Assembly (NCBI GenBank): GCA_902786355.1
Contig: CADABZ010000001.1
Location: 62,001 to 126,000, forward strand
DNA length: 64,000 bases
From: an uncultured Eubacteriales bacterium
GTDB taxonomy: Bacteria; Bacillota; Clostridia; Peptostreptococcales; Anaerovoracaceae
Direction of reading: 5' to 3'
Part shown: piece by piece, positions 26,449 through 34,653 of the stretch
Layout: each line of letters starts with the position of its first letter
How positions within the stretch are numbered: the stretch's first letter is position 1
Made by a program: the position numbers and the translations under genes
The notes under the pieces: generated by a model
The model's database searches: none
Seen by the model: the letters and a program-made list of their open reading frames with translations, nothing else
What the model was told of the DNA's origin: nothing

Positions 26449-27365
26449 ACGACCTTCAGATAGATTATTTCATGGCAGTCGCCACTAATCTGAGCTTTAC
26501 CAAGACTTCCGAGGAGCTCTATGTCTCTCAGCCGGCGATATCCAGACAGATATCACAGATGGAGAAAGAACTCGGCGTGAGGCTTTTTCGGCGCAACAAC
26601 CAGAAGACAGAGCTGACTGAAGCCGGCAGACTGTATTTTGATCTTTTCAGCAGATATAAGGCTGACATGATAAGGACCAAGATCGAGGTTGACAGGGTTC
26701 TCGGCAGGAAGAAGGGTGTCATAAGAGTAGGTTTCCTTGAAGGCTGGGATCTGTTCGGTATCATACCGCCTCTTACAAAGCGTTTCGCAGAGGTTTATCC
26801 TGAGATCGAACTGATCATCAACTGCTGCGGGATCAAAGAACTGGCAGCTTCGCTTCTCAACGGATCCATGGATATCATCGTGACTATGAACAACTCTGTC
26901 AACATGCACAGAGAGTTCAACTGCACACATGCAGCGACCATAGGCAAGATCCTTCTGTTTTCTGCTGACCATCCGCTGGCAGGGTCTGAGAACATATCCC
27001 TCAAGGATTTCAGCGGAGACACATTTATAGCACCTTATGAGAATGCTGATGATCTGGTCATAGAATCCATCTCATCCTATACAAGACCGTTCGGGTTCAT
27101 ACCGCGTCTGCGTTTTGTAAAGAATCACGAATCCATGATCACCTGTGTCAGAAACAACATGGGCGTTGCGATCGCTGATGAATGGGTATGGGCAAAAGGA
27201 GCTGCAGATCTTCGCTGGATACCGTTCAGTGCAAGAGACATAATTTCTGTCGTCAGGATGTCAGTGAGAGAAAGTGACCCGATACTTATGGTGGAGAGAT
27301 TACTTATTGACATAATCAATGAACAGGAGTCAAATAAATCAGGCGCTGAAACCGTTGATATTTAA
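26445..27365 (+). CDS. LysR-family transcriptional regulator
   Basis: 306 residues: winged HTH at 1-60 (DYFMAVATNLSFTKTSEELY, SQPAISRQISQMEKELG), linker helix, then a periplasmic-binding-protein-like effector domain (GVIRVGFLEGW..., about 90-295). The ATG overlaps the ruvX stop, so it is co-translated with a housekeeping operon rather than divergent from its target as most LysR genes are. The downstream gaps hold many ATAAC/GTTAT half-sites, which suggests it controls the following accessory genes. The ligand cannot be predicted. Confidence 0.93.
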   Translation: MNDLQIDYFMAVATNLSFTKTSEELYVSQPAISRQISQMEKELGVRLFRRNNQKTELTEAGRLYFDLFSRYKADMIRTKIEVDRVLGRKKGVIRVGFLEGWDLFGIIPPLTKRFAEVYPEIELIINCCGIKELAASLLNGSMDIIVTMNNSVNMHREFNCTHAATIGKILLFSADHPLAGSENISLKDFSGDTFIAPYENADDLVIESISSYTRPFGFIPRLRFVKNHESMITCVRNNMGVAIADEWVWAKGAADLRWIPFSARDIISVVRMSVRESDPILMVERLLIDIINEQESNKSGAETVDI

Positions 27366-27370
27366 GGTTT

Positions 27371-27443
27371 ATAACTAATAGGTTATGAACCTCTATGTGA
27401 ATAACAATTATACTATACAGGTTATCTGGGATAAACTATAACC
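27371..27443. promoter_or_regulatory. Cluster of ATAAC/GTTAT half-sites, candidate LysR operator
   Basis: Half-sites at 27371 (ATAAC), 27381 (GGTTAT), 27401 (ATAAC), 27420 (GGTTAT) and 27438 (ATAACC), with inverted pairs ATAAC-N6-GTTAT and GGTTAT-N12-ATAACC. LysR proteins bind imperfect dyads of this kind. The last pair overlaps the terminator. Confidence 0.45.
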
Positions 27444-27466
27444 CAGATAAACCTGTTTCTTTTTTA
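27418..27466 (+). terminator. Terminator after the LysR gene
   Basis: Stem CAGGTTATCTGGG (27418-27430) with CCCAGATAAACCTG (27442-27455; one bulged A), followed by TTTCTTTTTT. Confidence 0.8.
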
Positions 27467-27528
27467 ACAGAATTATTCATCAAAACAAATTTATTTCGGA
27501 AACTTTATTGAAGGGGAGAAAAAGTATT

Positions 27529-28011
27529 ATGAAAAGCAAAAAGCTTACTGCTGTATATGCACTGATCATGGACCTTCCACTTTGCATAGTTGTCACAATC
27601 GTTGCACTTGCACTTGGCGGGAATCTTACACTCAAAGCATTCATTCCTAGCTGCATCCTTGCTTACATCGTTACATTCATCCTTAACTTCCTTCCAGTTG
27701 GAAAATGGGGTGTTGATTTTGCTATGAAGCACGCACAGCCTGGCACACTCAAGTTCGGACTGCTCGTAAATGCAGTTATCGCACTTGTGTTCACTCTGGT
27801 TCTTGACCTCGTTATGACATTCTTCGGCGTAGTAGTAACAGCTCACGCTCCTATGAGTGAGTTCTTGAAGGCTGTTGTAGGAGGATTCATCCCATGCTAC
27901 ATCGCTTCATTTATCGTAGCATTCCTCTGGAATCCTATCGCTGACAAGTGGTCAAGAGCTATCTGCAATGAGCCTGAGCAGCCAATGGGACCTGGACCTG
28001 AGCAGAAGTAA
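27529..28011 (+). CDS. Four-helix membrane protein with internal duplication, function unknown
   Basis: 160 residues with four hydrophobic segments. The two halves are related: FIPSCILAYIVTFILNF and, about 85 residues on, FIPCYIASFIVAFLWNP, each ending in a short GKW/DKW turn. This resembles small DUF2798-type membrane proteins, but I do not assign a family. The ATG at 27529 is used because GGGGAG lies about 11 bases upstream; a TTG at 27508 precedes that SD. Cytosolic Pro/Gly tail. It is the first gene after the LysR regulator. Confidence 0.8.
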   Translation: MKSKKLTAVYALIMDLPLCIVVTIVALALGGNLTLKAFIPSCILAYIVTFILNFLPVGKWGVDFAMKHAQPGTLKFGLLVNAVIALVFTLVLDLVMTFFGVVVTAHAPMSEFLKAVVGGFIPCYIASFIVAFLWNPIADKWSRAICNEPEQPMGPGPEQK

Positions 28012-28062
28012 AACAGACAGCTTCTGTGGTTTTATATCTCAAACTTTTCACCAATCGTTCTT

Positions 28063-28132
28063 ATAACATCCGCCGCAGGATGTTACAATAACAGCAGACT
28101 CATAACTGACCCGCAGTATTGCTGTCAGTTAT
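28063..28132. promoter_or_regulatory. Two dyads before the flavodoxin gene, candidate LysR operators
   Basis: Dyad 1: TAACATCC (28064-28071) / GGATGTTA (28078-28085), overlapping a TACAAT -10-like element (28084-28089). Dyad 2: ATAACTGAC (28102-28110) / GTCAGTTAT (28124-28132). Both start and end in the same ATAAC/GTTA half-sites seen after the LysR gene. Confidence 0.5.
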
Positions 28133-28176
28133 AGATATCAATCAATCTAAGAAACATATTGCAGGAGGGAAACAAT

Positions 28177-29169
28177 ATGAAAATTCTGGGAATCTCTTTC
28201 GGAACCAAGAACGGCAACAATGACACCATGTGCAGAGTAGCACTCGAAGAGTGCCAGAAGCTCGGCGCTGAGATCGAATTCATCCACGCTTTTGACTGGG
28301 ATCTTCAGACATGCACAGGCTGCGTAGCATGCTCAAGAGGACTCGTAATGGGCAAGGGCATGATCTGCACAAGAAAAGACGATTTCAAGGCTCTTTATGA
28401 GAAGATGGTAGAAGCTGACGGCGTACTCATAGTAGATCCTATCTATGAATCCGGCGGCTCCGGTCTCTTCCATATCTGCTGCGACCGTATGGGTCCCGGA
28501 CATGATACAGGTATGCTCTTGATGCTCGACGGAAAACTTAAAGAGCAGGGCAAGGAAGGCCTGAATCCTCGTTACTTCATGCAGAAGGCAATTTCATTCG
28601 TTGGTATCGGCGGTTCTGACTGGGCCTGCCGTGTAGAGACTGACCATGCAATGCTGGCTATGTCCCCGGGCTGGAAAGTTGTCAACAACGATTTCTTCTC
28701 CTGGAGCAAGGATGTTCTCATGCAGGACGATAAGGTAGAGCGCATGAAGGAAATCGGCAGAAACCTTGTTGAAGCTGCTCAGTACATTATCGACAACCAT
28801 GTCATGATTCCGGGATCAGAGAATCTGGATCTCTGGAAGGGCGAGGAAGGCGGATGCCCGCATTGCCACAGCAACAATTTCTACATTTTCCCTGGCACTA
28901 ACCATGCAGTCTGCGAACTCTGCGGTCTTGAAGGCCACCTTGAGATGACAGACAAGGGCGTTAAGCTCGTAAACGATCCTGAGCTTGGCGAAAACGGAAC
29001 TATCGAACACTGCCACGATCTGCTTTCAGGAAAAGCTGCACACGGCAAGGACATCTTCGAAAACGAGGGCAGACTCATGAACCTCTTCAAGGATCCTGAG
29101 TTCAAGGCAAGAAAAGAGCACTACACAAGCGTTGTAGCTCCTACACCATCCCCATCCAAGAGCAAATAA
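28177..29169 (+). CDS. Flavodoxin-fold NAD(P)H/FMN reductase-like protein with C-terminal zinc ribbon
   Basis: 330 residues. Residues 1-215 have the NADPH-dependent FMN reductase (flavodoxin) layout: ILGISFGTKNGNN phosphate loop, CTGCVACSRG, and DGVLIVDPIYESGGSG. After a short linker, CPHCHSNNF...CELCG (about 229-250) forms a rubredoxin-like or zinc-ribbon knuckle, then a Ser/Pro/Lys tail. Such an added metal site could pass electrons or recruit a partner. AGGAGGG lies before the ATG at 28177, which excludes the upstream TTG. Substrate unknown. Confidence 0.8.
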   Translation: MKILGISFGTKNGNNDTMCRVALEECQKLGAEIEFIHAFDWDLQTCTGCVACSRGLVMGKGMICTRKDDFKALYEKMVEADGVLIVDPIYESGGSGLFHICCDRMGPGHDTGMLLMLDGKLKEQGKEGLNPRYFMQKAISFVGIGGSDWACRVETDHAMLAMSPGWKVVNNDFFSWSKDVLMQDDKVERMKEIGRNLVEAAQYIIDNHVMIPGSENLDLWKGEEGGCPHCHSNNFYIFPGTNHAVCELCGLEGHLEMTDKGVKLVNDPELGENGTIEHCHDLLSGKAAHGKDIFENEGRLMNLFKDPEFKARKEHYTSVVAPTPSPSKSK

Positions 29170-29187
29170 TATCGAATAGATAAATCA

Positions 29188-29221
29188 AGGCAGGGGAGCT
29201 ATGGCGACCCTGCCTGTTTTA
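29188..29221 (+). terminator. Possible terminator or attenuator inside the accessory operon
   Basis: Stem AGGCAGGG (29188-29195) / CCCTGCCT (29208-29215), then GTTTTAT. The T run is short, so partial read-through to the EthD-like gene is likely. Confidence 0.6.
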
Positions 29222-29286
29222 TACCACTAATACCTGACGCAGGCAGCTGGGATAATGCCTGATCAGTTGTGAAAGGAGTACATTCA

Positions 29287-30162
29287 ATGAACAGACCTGA
29301 ATTCTATCCGGTAAGAAGTATCATTCTTGTTGACCTCGCTCATGAGGACTACAGGATCAAGCTCGAGAACTGGCTGTACAGATATCATGTTCCAGACAGC
29401 ATCTCACAGTTCGGACCATATGTAAGCAAGTACGCTTTCTATCCGGCACTTCCTACTCCTCCGGGCGGCGCAAGATTCGGAACAGTAAGAATGCAGATGA
29501 CAGAGCACTACTGGCTCGCTAACCCTAACGATGTAGGCTTTGCCAAGGATCATCACAAGATCCTGACTGAGTACTTCCCGACAGATGTACTCGTATGGCA
29601 GAACAACATTCCTGACATGGGACACTCACACTCTGTTGAAAAGTCTGAGGAAGTCAATATCGAAGGCGATGCTGCACGTTCGACAAAGGGCGATGAGGCT
29701 GCAGGAACAGTTCCTTTCATCTTCGCTTTTATCCCTGTATGGTGGGAAGACGACTTCAAGGGCGAAGGACGCACAGTTGAAGACGGACCTAACTACAGAT
29801 GGCAGTTCGTTGTCAGGTATCCTGAAGGCGTAAGCGCTGAAGAAGGCGACAAGTGGCTCAAGGAAGAGTTCATCCCTGCATGGACAGCTCACGACGGATG
29901 CACAAGATGCGTATCCAGCAAGATCAAGAAGGAAGTCAACGGATGTGACTTCGACCGTATCGTTGAGATGTGGTTCGAGTGCCAGTCTGCATGGGTGGAC
30001 GCATGCAAGGAAGCTGCTGAGAAATGCGCTAAGCCTGCATGGGCTGAGACAGAGGATTTCCCGTATCTGAAGAAGTCCTACGGCATCAGCGGCATCTTCC
30101 TGTCAGACTATGCTAGATCAGACAATCTCAACCAGTATCACGGTTACATCACAATGAGATAA
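29287..30162 (+). CDS. Double EthD-like (dimeric alpha/beta-barrel) protein
   Basis: 291 residues, soluble. It appears to hold two ferredoxin-like EthD modules: residues about 5-105 (SIILVDLAHEDYRIKLENWL, ... YWLANPNDVGFAKDHH) and about 150-250 (YPEGVSAEEGDKWLKEEFIP, ... IVEMWFECQSAWVDACKEAA). EthD-type proteins are small partners or enzymes in catabolic and polyketide-like pathways. Start at ATG 29287 with AAAGGAG 8 bases upstream. Role unknown; neighbours suggest small-molecule turnover. Confidence 0.65.
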   Translation: MNRPEFYPVRSIILVDLAHEDYRIKLENWLYRYHVPDSISQFGPYVSKYAFYPALPTPPGGARFGTVRMQMTEHYWLANPNDVGFAKDHHKILTEYFPTDVLVWQNNIPDMGHSHSVEKSEEVNIEGDAARSTKGDEAAGTVPFIFAFIPVWWEDDFKGEGRTVEDGPNYRWQFVVRYPEGVSAEEGDKWLKEEFIPAWTAHDGCTRCVSSKIKKEVNGCDFDRIVEMWFECQSAWVDACKEAAEKCAKPAWAETEDFPYLKKSYGISGIFLSDYARSDNLNQYHGYITMR

Positions 30163-30178
30163 TCGGTATATTGTGAAT

Positions 30179-30664
30179 ATGAGCAGAAAAGAAATTCTGA
30201 CACTCGCTTTACTTATTGCAATACTGCCTCCGGCATGGGCTGTAGTCAGTCCATACCTTGGCAACACTGTCGGTCCTGTAGCACTTATAGCAGCAGGAAT
30301 ATACGGAGCCAACGGCAACAAGTGGGAAGATGCTCACAGGATAGCCCTTGGTTACCTGGCCGGTGATATCTGGGCATATGCAGCCACTGTGATCATGTCT
30401 CTGACACCGATAAATCAGGACCTGACGCTGTTTCTTGTACTGGCAGTACTCGGATTCCTTGCAGTCGTAATATCGCAGTATATGCCGAAATTTTTCTATA
30501 TGCCGTCATGGCTCGCAGGCTGGGCGATAGGCATGCTGGCTATGAATCTTGACCACACAACACCGCTTCTGAGCCTGACTGCTCAGATAGCAGCAGCAAT
30601 GCTGGTCGGAGTGTATTATGTCGGCGCACTTGTAGATAAGCTGCACAGGATGATGAACAGGTAA
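30179..30664 (+). CDS. DUF1097-like integral membrane protein
   Basis: 161 residues, about five hydrophobic helices with Gly/Ala-rich turns (LGNTVGPVALIAAGIYGANGN, YLAGDIWAYAATVI given in parts; MPSWLAGWAIGMLAMNLDHT). Resembles DUF1097 proteins. No strong SD is visible; a GTG at 30173 two codons upstream is equally possible. It lies 16 bases after the EthD-like gene and 25 before the LVIVD gene, so it belongs to the same transcript and may be a transporter-like partner. Confidence 0.7.
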   Translation: MSRKEILTLALLIAILPPAWAVVSPYLGNTVGPVALIAAGIYGANGNKWEDAHRIALGYLAGDIWAYAATVIMSLTPINQDLTLFLVLAVLGFLAVVISQYMPKFFYMPSWLAGWAIGMLAMNLDHTTPLLSLTAQIAAAMLVGVYYVGALVDKLHRMMNR

Positions 30665-30689
30665 AGCTATCAAACAAAGGAGATAATAA

Positions 30690-32081
30690 ATGGGTAAAGG
30701 CAAATATTTCTACTCGAAGGGTGAGGGCAACGACGGTTACATCAAGAACCTCGAAGTGCTTTCATACTGCGATATGGACGGCACATGCGGCATGTTCCAG
30801 ATGGGACTTTATCGTACAGAAGCCGGAAGATATCTGCTCTACGGTGCCTGCTTTGCAGCAGGTCCTGAAGGAGTAGGCATCATGATCAGTGATGTCACTG
30901 ATCCGAGAAATCCGGTCTTCATCAAGAAGTGGCGCCCGTTTGATATCGATGAGTATCCTACAACATCGATCCCTAAGCTCCAGATCGCTGATGACAAGCT
31001 CATCTTCGCTCTGACTTCAGGATCGGGCCCGAGCGTTCTCGTAGGCGACCGCGCCAAGATGAAGAGCCTCCAGGGCATCATGATCTATGACCTCAAGAAT
31101 GATCCTGAGAACCCTGAATACCTCGGATACTGGGACTGCGGAGTTCCTTATTCGATGGGCGTTCACAGATTCATGTACAATGGCGGCGACTATGTTCATC
31201 TGTCATCTGAGGCTGACGAGTTCGAAGGACTCATCTACAGGATAGTAAGCATCAAGGATCCGGCCAATCCGGTCGAGGTAGGCCGCTGGTGGGCTCCTCA
31301 TCAGTACATCTACGGTGTACCTGGAAGAGAAGTAGACCACTCGGCACCGCATAATCCTGACTTCATGGATAAAGGCTGGCTGCACGGCCCTCCGTTCGTA
31401 GTAGGCGACAAGGTTTACTGCGGATACTGTGGCGACGGACTGTATGTCCTCGACATTTCGGACATCACACATCCTAAGGCTCTCGGAAACCTCAAGCTTA
31501 TGCCTGCTTTCTCAAGCAGACTCGCCGGTGCAAGAACACACACAGCTCTTCCTCTTGTCGGCAGAGACCTCGTCGTAGTAACCAACGAAGGCGAGAGATT
31601 CGGCTTTATCAAGGACGGAGTGGTAACACAGGCTCAGTCGATGAACAACCTGCACATGGTAGATGTAAGCGATCCGACCAACCCTGTACTTATAGCTGAG
31701 TTCCCGTATCCTGAAGTTCCTGAGGATTTCCCTGCACCGAACTTCAATACATACATGCTCGCTGAAGGATCAAAGGGCGGACCTTTCGGACCTCACAACG
31801 TTCACGAGCCTATGAGCAACAAGCCATGGCTTGAGCAGAGAAACGATGTAGTCTATGACTGCTATTTCGCAGCCGGACTCAGGATCTATGACGTATCCGA
31901 TCCTTTCTATATCAAGGAGAAGGCATACTTCATTCCTCCGAATCCGACCAAGAAATGCTTCCCGTTCCCTGGCCCTATGATGGCAATGACAGAGGACGTT
32001 GTCGTAGACGACAGAGGCAACATCATCATCGATGCCAACAGCGATGGATTCTACATCCTCCGCAAGACATACGAAGACTGA
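30690..32081 (+). CDS. LVIVD-repeat beta-propeller protein
   Basis: 463 residues with about six repeats of the LVIVD type: GVGIMISDVTDPRNPVFI, GIMIYDLKNDPENPEYLG, YRIVSIKDPANPVEVGRW, GLYVLDISDITHPKALGN, LHMVDVSDPTNPVLIAEF, GLRIYDVSDPFYIKEKAY. No signal peptide or membrane segment, so it is predicted to be cytosolic, unlike many family members. Conserved His-rich patches (DHSAPHNP, GPHNVHEP) could bind metal or substrate. AAAGGAG precedes the ATG. Last gene of the accessory operon, closed by a strong terminator. Confidence 0.8.
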   Translation: MGKGKYFYSKGEGNDGYIKNLEVLSYCDMDGTCGMFQMGLYRTEAGRYLLYGACFAAGPEGVGIMISDVTDPRNPVFIKKWRPFDIDEYPTTSIPKLQIADDKLIFALTSGSGPSVLVGDRAKMKSLQGIMIYDLKNDPENPEYLGYWDCGVPYSMGVHRFMYNGGDYVHLSSEADEFEGLIYRIVSIKDPANPVEVGRWWAPHQYIYGVPGREVDHSAPHNPDFMDKGWLHGPPFVVGDKVYCGYCGDGLYVLDISDITHPKALGNLKLMPAFSSRLAGARTHTALPLVGRDLVVVTNEGERFGFIKDGVVTQAQSMNNLHMVDVSDPTNPVLIAEFPYPEVPEDFPAPNFNTYMLAEGSKGGPFGPHNVHEPMSNKPWLEQRNDVVYDCYFAAGLRIYDVSDPFYIKEKAYFIPPNPTKKCFPFPGPMMAMTEDVVVDDRGNIIIDANSDGFYILRKTYED

Positions 32082-32095
32082 TAACAGAGTTAGTC

Positions 32096-32131
32096 AAAAG
32101 GCCGGCAGTACATCGCTGCCGGCCTTTTTTG
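32096..32131 (+). terminator. Strong terminator after the LVIVD gene
   Basis: Stem AAAAGGCCGGCAG (32096-32108) / CTGCCGGCCTTTT (32116-32128) with loop TACATCG, running into TTTTTTG. Confidence 0.9.
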
Positions 32132-32244
32132 CTGACCGGTGATCATTATATATATTCTATTTTGTAGCGGCTTCTTGCCTTAGGGTGTATACTATAGATT
32201 AACATGCAACCCGCGTGAAACATTCTGATATGTGAACGGAGTAC

Positions 32245-33351
32245 ATGATGAGAATGAGACGACTGATTTCAATAACTATTGCTTTATGCACCATGCTTGC
32301 TGTGATGACCTCCGGCATGACTGTTTTTGGTGCGCAGGAATCCACCGGCAATGCTGCTGATGATTCAAAGCAGTCATCTTTTACATACAAGAAATACAGC
32401 AGCCACGACGATTACTTCAGAGCTCTCAAGTACAAGATGAGAACAGTATCTGTCGGTATTGCTGAACATGTGGATCTGGATAATATCATACCGATCCCGG
32501 GACTTGTAAAGACCTGCATAACATCAAAAGGAGAGGAGACCTCAGCAACGAGCTATGTTCCTCAGGGAATCTGCAGTGCCGGCAAGTACTGGCTTATTAC
32601 GGCATACGATTCCGGAAAGAAGCTGAAAACGGTTATATATATTGTCGATACAGAGAGCAAGGAGCTTGTCTCGACGGTAGGTGTTCCTAACCGTTATCAT
32701 GCAGGCGGAATAGCTTTTGACGGCGAGAATGTATGGATGACCGGTGACACATCGGATAAGTACAAGGGGAATCCTTTCGTACAGTATATCCGCTGGTCTG
32801 ATATTGAGAAAAAGATGTCCGAGCCTGTGTGCAACATCTCAAAGAAAGAGATCTCGGAACCGGTATATATCAAGAATAAACCGTCCTTCCTCGAATATGA
32901 TGATGGTGTGCTGTGGGTCGGAACATATATCGGGCGCAAAGGAACGGCCGAAGGATATCTGAACGGATACACGATTATAAGAGGAGAGAATGACGTTAAG
33001 CTCAATACGACGATATACTCTACGATACAGGGCATAGATGCAAGTGCTCAGGGGGCAGACATAGAAGGCAATAAACTCTATGTTTCCAGCTCTTATAAGG
33101 GCACAGTTTCTGACGTCAGGTCTTCCTTTGTTACGAGTTATGATATAAGCCCTATCAAGAAGAAGGGGGAAGCAGTGCTTCTTGTTACAAAAAGACAGGA
33201 GATGCGTGTCGAAGTTCCTAAGATGAACGAAGAGATCATCGTGGACGACAATAATATTTATATCAACTTCGAATCTGCATCTGAAGAGTGGAAACGGTCT
33301 GTCATCAATACAGACCGCATACTCGCTATAAAACGATCTGTGTGGGGGTGA
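32245..33351 (+). CDS. Secreted beta-propeller-like protein, function unknown
   Basis: 368 residues. An N-terminal signal peptide (basic MRMRR, hydrophobic core, likely cleavage after VFG) is followed by blade-like repeats: YWLITAYDSGKK..VIYIVDTESKEL, GGIAFDGENVWMTGD, FLEYDDGVLWVGTY, GIDASAQGADIEGNKLYVSSS. No anchor is visible. It starts a run of five plus-strand genes with tight spacing. Family not recognised beyond the propeller pattern. Confidence 0.75.
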   Translation: MMRMRRLISITIALCTMLAVMTSGMTVFGAQESTGNAADDSKQSSFTYKKYSSHDDYFRALKYKMRTVSVGIAEHVDLDNIIPIPGLVKTCITSKGEETSATSYVPQGICSAGKYWLITAYDSGKKLKTVIYIVDTESKELVSTVGVPNRYHAGGIAFDGENVWMTGDTSDKYKGNPFVQYIRWSDIEKKMSEPVCNISKKEISEPVYIKNKPSFLEYDDGVLWVGTYIGRKGTAEGYLNGYTIIRGENDVKLNTTIYSTIQGIDASAQGADIEGNKLYVSSSYKGTVSDVRSSFVTSYDISPIKKKGEAVLLVTKRQEMRVEVPKMNEEIIVDDNNIYINFESASEEWKRSVINTDRILAIKRSVWG

Positions 33352-33355
33352 TGAC

Positions 33356-34594
33356 ATGAAGAAAAAAGTGATCATCATTATTATTCTTGCTGCTCTGCTT
33401 ATTGCCGGATATTTACAGGTATATAGACCAGCTCGTTATGATCCTAACTACATCATGAAGCACTCTCTGCGTAATCTGACTCTTGATGAGAGCAAGGACA
33501 TAAAATACACATATAAAAGCGAAACAGTTATCAACAGAAGACCTGTACATGTATATAAATTCAAGCCGGAGGAGAGTGCTTCGTACACCTTCACTATCTC
33601 GGATATAAAGTGCGAAAGTGAGTCTGCAGATCTTGTTCTGAATGTAATGGACCAGGACATGGCAGACTGTATGCAGCTGGATACTTATTATTCATATGAT
33701 GAGGCAGAAGGTTCAGCATCTGACTCAGTGCTTCTCAGCCGCAAAAACACATACTATGTGATCGTGGATGTAATTCCGGGAATAGAGGACGAAAAGTTCA
33801 AAGGTTCTTTCAAACTGACCGTAACCAAAACTCCTGAGGAAGAGAAGGATCCAGAGCTGACATGCGAAGAGCCGGTTGTAATAAAAGCCGGAGCCAATGA
33901 AAATGGTGGTGTCATATTCAAACCTGCCGAGGAAGGCTTCTACAAATTCGAAACAACGATAGTGACTCAGACCGAAACAGGTTTTTCAGACATCTCATCG
34001 GTCACTTCATCTGATGGAAAAGAAGTCGAGCTCTACGAAGGCATAGGCTATCTGTATTCAGGTACCGAATACAATGTAATGGTCAGCGTTGATGATATCA
34101 AGGCAAAAAATACTGATGTAAAAGTCAGCTGCAGGCTGATCAATTCGATGATCGCTGAGAGCAATGCTGATATAGAAACACAGGATGAATCTATAGTTTA
34201 TTACACAGCTGACAGAAGCGGACAGCTTGTGATCTACACTTCATCAGACGGCGATCCTAAAGCCTCGGTATATGACGAAAACGGCTATCCTGTAGGAAAC
34301 GATGACAACTCCGGAGCTGTTCTGTCGGATAATGAAAAAGACTATGCTATAGTCCTGAATGCAGAAAAAGGGAAGCATTACTATATATATACCAGCGGAA
34401 AATTCAGCACATGCACCATCAAATTCGGACTGTATACAGGCGACGGAACGAGCTTCACGACTGATGATATCGCGGAACTCAATGAGCCGGAAGAAATACT
34501 GGATGAAGCAGCAGATGCAATAGGTGAACAGGCAGTGGAAGCTGGAAATGAGGCCGCTGAGAATACTGAGAAAGAGCAGGAGAATCAGCAGTAG
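33356..34594 (+). CDS. Membrane-anchored extracytoplasmic all-beta protein
   Basis: 412 residues: one N-terminal membrane helix (VIIIIILAALLIAGYL), then three beta-rich blocks that resemble pre-peptidase C-terminal (PPC) domains (YKFKPEESASYTFTI, FKPAEEGFYKFET, YYTADRSGQLVIYTS), and an acidic Glu/Ala tail. It starts 5 bases after the propeller gene, so the two are co-expressed. Role unknown; a surface-exposed binding protein is the simplest reading. Confidence 0.7.
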   Translation: MKKKVIIIIILAALLIAGYLQVYRPARYDPNYIMKHSLRNLTLDESKDIKYTYKSETVINRRPVHVYKFKPEESASYTFTISDIKCESESADLVLNVMDQDMADCMQLDTYYSYDEAEGSASDSVLLSRKNTYYVIVDVIPGIEDEKFKGSFKLTVTKTPEEEKDPELTCEEPVVIKAGANENGGVIFKPAEEGFYKFETTIVTQTETGFSDISSVTSSDGKEVELYEGIGYLYSGTEYNVMVSVDDIKAKNTDVKVSCRLINSMIAESNADIETQDESIVYYTADRSGQLVIYTSSDGDPKASVYDENGYPVGNDDNSGAVLSDNEKDYAIVLNAEKGKHYYIYTSGKFSTCTIKFGLYTGDGTSFTTDDIAELNEPEEILDEAADAIGEQAVEAGNEAAENTEKEQENQQ

Positions 34595-34653
34595 AATTCG
34601 ACTGATACTTAAAAAAGACGGATATTTTAATTCTGTTGACCGATAATCATTAT

